Assembly: GCF_013376095.1 (NCBI RefSeq)
Contig: NZ_JAAMFN010000031.1
Coordinates: 1 to 56,042, forward strand
Source: Arthrobacter sp. SDTb3-6
Lineage (GTDB): Bacteria; Actinomycetota; Actinomycetes; Actinomycetales; Micrococcaceae
Reading direction: 5' to 3'
DNA length: 56,042 nucleotides
Each line of letters begins with the position of its first letter. Position 1 is the stretch's first letter. The notes beneath the pieces are model-generated. The model was not told the origin of the DNA. It saw nothing but the letters and a program-made list of their open reading frames with translations, and did not search any database. The position numbers were made by a program, and so were the translations under genes. Below are positions 52,780 through 56,042 of the stretch, one piece after another.

Positions 52780-53547
52780 ATGACATCTGAATCAAACCTC
52801 GCTGCCAACACGCTCGCCGACCCGCCAGGGCCACAGGTATGGCAAGACATCGGCGTCGTCTGCCCCTTTGACATGGCTCTTGATCACGAACTCTGGCGAT
52901 GGATGCCGGAGGGAGTGAACCTCATCTTCACGCGAACACCTTACTATGACCAGGCTGTGGGTCTGGGCATGGCTGAGGAGATCAGTGATCATGGAGAAAT
53001 CCAGGATGCGGTCCGGAGCATGGCGTCGATTCGTCCGGCTGTGGTGACATATGCCTGCACCTCGGGCAGCTTTGTCCATGGGGTGGCGGGCGCGCGGAAT
53101 CTTTCGACGGCCATGCTCGCGGCTGGGGCACCAATCGCCGTGACGACTTCGGAGGGTCTGCTGCTGGCACTCGACGCCCTCGGCGTGACCAGGGTGGCCG
53201 TGGCCACTCCGTACCTCGCCGAGTTGACTGACCGGCTGACCTTGTTTCTGGGGCAGGGCGGGAAGTCCGTGGTTTCGCATGAGGGCCTGGGACTGGACCG
53301 GGATATCTGGAAGGTCCCCTACTCTGTGACCTGTGACCTGATCCGACAGGCGGACCGGACCGACGCCGAGGCCGTCTTTGTCAGCTGTACTAACCTGCCC
53401 ACCTACGACCTGATCGTCCACATGGAACGGGAGCTGGGAAAGCCTGTGATCACGGCGAACCAGGTCACTGCCTGGAGCGCCTTACGCCTTATTGGCCGCG
53501 GTGCTGTGGGGTCGGAACAGGCTCTGCTCCAAACCGTTAGGAGTTAG
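52780..53547 (+). CDS. Asp/Glu racemase superfamily protein (maleate isomerase-like)
   Basis: This 255-residue protein of the maleate cis-trans isomerase/arylmalonate decarboxylase branch keeps both cysteines of the two-cysteine enzymes: Cys93 in YACTSGSFVHG and Cys203 in VSCTNLPTYD. ITANQVTAWSALRLIG closes the fold. Such enzymes isomerise, racemise or decarboxylate small dicarboxylates. It ends at a strong bidirectional terminator shared with its convergent homologue. Confidence 0.87.
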   Translation: MTSESNLAANTLADPPGPQVWQDIGVVCPFDMALDHELWRWMPEGVNLIFTRTPYYDQAVGLGMAEEISDHGEIQDAVRSMASIRPAVVTYACTSGSFVHGVAGARNLSTAMLAAGAPIAVTTSEGLLLALDALGVTRVAVATPYLAELTDRLTLFLGQGGKSVVSHEGLGLDRDIWKVPYSVTCDLIRQADRTDAEAVFVSCTNLPTYDLIVHMERELGKPVITANQVTAWSALRLIGRGAVGSEQALLQTVRS

Positions 53548-53553
53548 CAATCG

Positions 53554-53598
53554 TAACCTCCTGGCCGATGAGCGCATGCGGCCTCGGCCAGGAGGTTA
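53554..53598. terminator. 15-bp perfect hairpin between convergent racemase-like genes
   Basis: TAACCTCCTGGCCGA (53554-53568) and TCGGCCAGGAGGTTA (53584-53598) pair without mismatch around a 15-base loop. Placed between two convergent stops, it should terminate both strands. Confidence 0.85.
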
Positions 53599-53615
53599 TC
53601 TGACGGGCGCCAAGG

Positions 53616-54356
53616 CTAGGCTTTGGGTGGGGACCGGAAAAGTGAGCCCAGCTGATCCGAATATACAGTTCGGCCGGCGAGCTGGAGACCATACCATGCG
53701 GTGACCTGATTCGCGGTCAGGACAGTCTTCCCGAGTACTGATTCGAGCTCATTGATCCAGCGGACCGTGTGTAGCGCTGTGTCAGGAATCAGGACAGCCT
53801 GGGCATTCGGGGCGTCCGCGCTGCGTGCCAGGTTGATCACGCTGTCGTGGTCCAGCTCGCCGGCATCTTCACCGGAGGCGATGTCATGGGATGCGAGGTC
53901 GAGGACCTCAACGCCTTGGTGGCCTAGCAGTTCCACAAAGTGGCGGGACACTTCGTCGGGGTAGGTCGCTGAGACGGATACCTTCGAGATCCCGAGGTGC
54001 TTCAAGGCGGCTGCGAAGGCCAGTGACGTGGATGACGCCGGGACGTGGATGGCTTCCTGGATTTCACGAGCCTGCTGTTGAGCGCCGTCCCAGCCGAACA
54101 CGAAGCTGCCTGAGGTGCAGGCCCACATGACGGCGTCGGGATTGTGCTTAACGGCAATTTCAGTGGCTCCGCTGAGGAGACGCTCTGTTTTGCCGAGGTC
54201 CAGCAGCGCCTGGACCTCGTGCGTGGTGATTTCATCGGGCCCGCCGACTGAGGTGTGGACGACTGGAAGGTAGACGTCCTCACTGAGGATCGACTCCAGG
54301 TAAGGGTATTCATCTTCGGCGCTGTGTCCGGGGTAAAGCATTCCAATGGTTGTCAT
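53616..54356 (-). CDS. Asp/Glu racemase superfamily protein lacking the second cysteine
   Basis: This 246-residue homologue of the 52780-53547 product has WACTSGSFVFG (Cys80) and TANQVTAWYGLQLAG, but the second active-site string reads IPDTALHTV, with Asp192 where the partner has Cys203. A two-base (two-Cys) racemase or isomerase mechanism is therefore not possible. A decarboxylase- or lyase-like reaction with one thiol, or a non-catalytic role, must be considered. It is divergent from a DUF3830 gene. Confidence 0.86.
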   Translation of the reverse strand: MTTIGMLYPGHSAEDEYPYLESILSEDVYLPVVHTSVGGPDEITTHEVQALLDLGKTERLLSGATEIAVKHNPDAVMWACTSGSFVFGWDGAQQQAREIQEAIHVPASSTSLAFAAALKHLGISKVSVSATYPDEVSRHFVELLGHQGVEVLDLASHDIASGEDAGELDHDSVINLARSADAPNAQAVLIPDTALHTVRWINELESVLGKTVLTANQVTAWYGLQLAGRTVYSDQLGSLFRSPPKA

Positions 54357-54427
54357 AGTGCTCCTGAGACATGAGCCGCAATGTGGGCGGCACGGGTTTT
54401 CACTTCTGCAAAAATAGCTTACAGTTT

Positions 54428-54441
54428 GATTGTCTACAATC
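54428..54441. promoter_or_regulatory. palindrome in the racemase-like/DUF3830 divergent promoter
   Basis: GATTGTCTACAATC has perfect 6-bp arms and a 2-base spacer, 36 bp before the DUF3830 start. The half GTCTACAAT recurs inverted at 52744-52752. Confidence 0.55.
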
Positions 54442-54476
54442 GAAGACTGTTGGAGAAACTTTTGTGAGAGGAAAAA

Positions 54477-54980
54477 ATGCCCCGTTACATCAACATCACC
54501 CTTGAGAGCCGCGGAGTCACCTGCCGGGCACGTCTACTCGACGACGAGGCGCCCCGAACGGCTGCGGCAGTCTGGGACTCCCTCCCGCTGAGTGGCCAGG
54601 TTTTCCACGGCAAATACGCCCGCAATGAGATTTACAACCTGGTCCCGGCCTTTGCTCCGCAGGAGCCAGGCGCCGAGAACACTACGGTCACTCCCATTCC
54701 GGGTGATGTCTGTTACTTCACCTTCAGCGCCAATGATCTGCAGACGCCCTCCCATGGTTACGGACGAGGCGAAGAGGGGCCGAACGATCTCAAAATTATC
54801 GTTGACCTTGCTGTGTTTTACGGGCGCAACAATATCCTGCTCAACGGTGACGCCGGCTGGGTGCCTGGCAATGTGTTCGCGACCATCGAAGAGGGCCTCG
54901 AAGAACTTGCAGCTGCGTGTCACGATATCTGGATGGGGGGCGCCCGAGGTGAGACTCTAACCTACTCCAGAGTAGAATGA
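54477..54980 (+). CDS. DUF3830 family protein
   Basis: This 167-residue protein matches the DUF3830 pattern, which is expected to adopt a cyclophilin-like barrel: ARLLDDEAPRTAAAVWDSLP, FHGKYARNEIY, TPIPGDVCYF, and NGDAGWVPGNVFATI. No reaction is established for the family; such genes are often seen beside racemase-superfamily and amidohydrolase genes, as here. AGAGGAAAAA precedes the ATG. A GntR gene follows 62 bp later. Confidence 0.82.
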   Translation: MPRYINITLESRGVTCRARLLDDEAPRTAAAVWDSLPLSGQVFHGKYARNEIYNLVPAFAPQEPGAENTTVTPIPGDVCYFTFSANDLQTPSHGYGRGEEGPNDLKIIVDLAVFYGRNNILLNGDAGWVPGNVFATIEEGLEELAAACHDIWMGGARGETLTYSRVE

Positions 54981-55042
54981 GTAGTCTATTATTGAATTGT
55001 CAACCATGAGACGATACTCCATCTGGGGTGAGGACGGAAGGC

Positions 55043-55696
55043 ATGAAAAAGGGAATTCTGGACCCTGTTGTGCAGGAGTCCACTCCGGCCATCATTGCGC
55101 GGAAGATCCGTGACGCGATCGCCCAGGGGGACTTTGTCCCCGGTGCGCAGCTTGCTGAGGCCGAGCTGGCCCAGGAGTTAGGTGTCAGTCGCGGCCCTTT
55201 GCGGGAAGCGATGCAGCGCCTTACGCAGGAGGGCCTATTGGTGAGCCACCGCAATCGTGGCCTCTTCGTGGTGTCGATGGATCAGGATGATTTCAGGGAT
55301 ATATATCTGGCCAGATCCGCTGTGGAATCGGCCGCCATCACGCTGATCACTCGAGCGGATCCGGAGGGGAATGCCGCCAAGCTGATGGAGGCCGTCCGAG
55401 AGATGGAGCATGCCGCAGCCACTCCTGGTGGCGCGGCCATCACGGAGGCGGACATGCGTTTTCATGCCCTCCTGGTCCAGTTGTCCGGCAGCCCGCGTCT
55501 CAAAAAGATGCACGACACGCTTCTGACTGAAACGCAGATGTGCCTCAACGCGCTCAAAAGCACCTACGTAACTGCTGACAATCGCATTGCCGAGCACCGA
55601 GGCATAGCCGAAGCGATCTCCCAGGGGGACGCGGATCTCGCCGAGAAACTCATGTCTGAGCATATGGACGACGCTCTGATGCGTCTGATTCCCTAG
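55043..55696 (+). CDS. GntR-family (FCD/FadR subfamily) transcriptional regulator
   Basis: This protein of about 217 residues has a winged helix-turn-helix (AEAELAQELGVSRGPLREAM) and an FCD domain with ARSAVESAAITLI, EADMRFHALLVQLSG and EHRGIAEAISQGD. A GTG at 55028 could add five residues. It is the obvious regulator for the RidA/racemase/DUF3830 group, whose two divergent promoters carry related palindromes. Confidence 0.9.
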   Translation: MKKGILDPVVQESTPAIIARKIRDAIAQGDFVPGAQLAEAELAQELGVSRGPLREAMQRLTQEGLLVSHRNRGLFVVSMDQDDFRDIYLARSAVESAAITLITRADPEGNAAKLMEAVREMEHAAATPGGAAITEADMRFHALLVQLSGSPRLKKMHDTLLTETQMCLNALKSTYVTADNRIAEHRGIAEAISQGDADLAEKLMSEHMDDALMRLIP

Positions 55697-55711
55697 TCCC
55701 GGCTCCGCGTG

Positions 55712-55749
55712 GGACCGTCGGCCTTGGTGGCTGGCGGTCCTTTGTGTTT
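55712..55749 (+). terminator. hairpin terminator after the GntR gene
   Basis: GGACCGTCGGCC and GGCTGGCGGTCC form a 12-bp stem with two weak positions and a 5-base loop, followed by TTTGTGTTT. Confidence 0.7.
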
Positions 55750-55814
55750 CTGTCGGCATGGGCTCCTTGTTCGAATGACTCGAGTGTTCGAATGCAACTT
55801 GCCTACGTGGTGCC

Positions 55815-56042
55815 TCATGTCAAGATGCTCGCGAAATGCTTCCCGCGTGCCTCAGCTAAAGTGCTCGTCAAATCATCATGCTGCGTGGGGGGGTGGGAGT
55901 AGGTCTTGGCCGCGGCCATCCGGATGAGTTGCTGTTGGATCTCGTTGATCCGGCGGGTCAGCCCGGCCAGGTCCAGGTTGGTGTAGAGGCGGTCCATGTA
56001 CCGGCGTTGGGGTGCGAGCATGATCCCGGCGTCCTTGATCCC
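55815..56042 (-). CDS. C-terminal end of an unrecognised protein (runs off the window)
   Basis: The minus-strand frame is open from the window edge to a stop at 55815 and reads as the last 75 or so residues of a longer protein, with an amphipathic helical stretch (LAGLTRRINEIQQQLIRMAA) that could be a coiled coil. I do not recognise the family. The stop overlaps nothing, and the terminator of the convergent GntR gene lies just beyond. Confidence 0.35.
   Translation of the reverse strand, partial: GIKDAGIMLAPQRRYMDRLYTNLDLAGLTRRINEIQQQLIRMAAAKTYSHPPTQHDDLTSTLAEARGKHFASILT

Noticed and set aside
1-56042. CRISPR array, defence system, toxin-antitoxin or secondary-metabolite cluster
   Set aside because: No regularly spaced short repeats, Cas-like, restriction-modification, toxin-antitoxin or PKS/NRPS signatures were seen on either strand.

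Overview
The base composition (high GC), the actinobacterial gene content (overlapping operons, frequent GTG/TTG starts, IS630 and IS21 family remnants) and the families present suggest a soil actinobacterium of the Arthrobacter/Micrococcaceae type. That assignment is inference: no rRNA or complete marker gene lies in the window. Almost the whole window is accessory catabolic DNA: small-molecule importers, their local regulators and the enzymes next to them.

0-14 kb. Five genes of the RraA/HMG-aldolase fold lie within 9.1 kb. Two flank an ACS-type MFS importer on the plus strand (130-2893). Three overlap head to tail at the start of a minus-strand operon that continues with a PLP aminotransferase, an alpha/beta hydrolase and an AnsP-like amino acid permease (9194 down to 3467), facing a divergent LysR gene. 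Next comes a unit of nitrilase, GntR/FCD regulator, MHS-family importer and DUF2848 protein. Both of its divergent promoter regions carry the same 17-bp motif (GTATG-N6-GTATAC).

14-17 kb is a graveyard. It holds a 139-bp direct repeat, a tRNA 3'-end fragment with a hairpin terminator, an IS630 transposase with three separate one-base deletions, a 455-bp element with IS21-like ends inserted in that transposase with a 4-bp target duplication, and a decayed MFS gene.

17-31 kb is devoted to histidine-type substrates. An IclR gene faces a five-gene translationally coupled operon: substrate-binding lipoprotein, permease, ATPase, GlcD-like flavin oxidase and HisC-like aminotransferase. A convergent hut operon follows (hutH-hutU-hutI-hutF and an M20 amidohydrolase). 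The gene order suggests feeding of a 2-hydroxy or 2-oxo analogue of histidine into the Hut pathway.

31-36 kb holds a decayed ThDP-enzyme fragment, a ROK regulator, an MFS transporter and a YtcJ-like amidohydrolase. 36.5-50 kb holds a Nudix/TetR pair divergent from a 12-kb operon: peptide/nickel-type ABC importer, atypical SDR, NDP-forming acyl-CoA synthetase, acyl-CoA dehydrogenase, enoyl-CoA hydratase, 3-hydroxyacyl-CoA dehydrogenase and alpha/beta hydrolase. This looks like a complete uptake, CoA-activation and beta-oxidation route without a thiolase.

50-52.2 kb is a second graveyard (integrase C-terminus, IS21 IstA fragment, MFS fragment). It includes a near copy of sequence from the 14.4-kb terminator, so the 14-50 kb block may be an old integrated island. 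52.2-55.7 kb carries RidA, two Asp/Glu-racemase superfamily proteins (one lacking its second cysteine), a DUF3830 protein and a GntR/FCD regulator. The last 230 bases hold the end of an unrecognised minus-strand reading frame.
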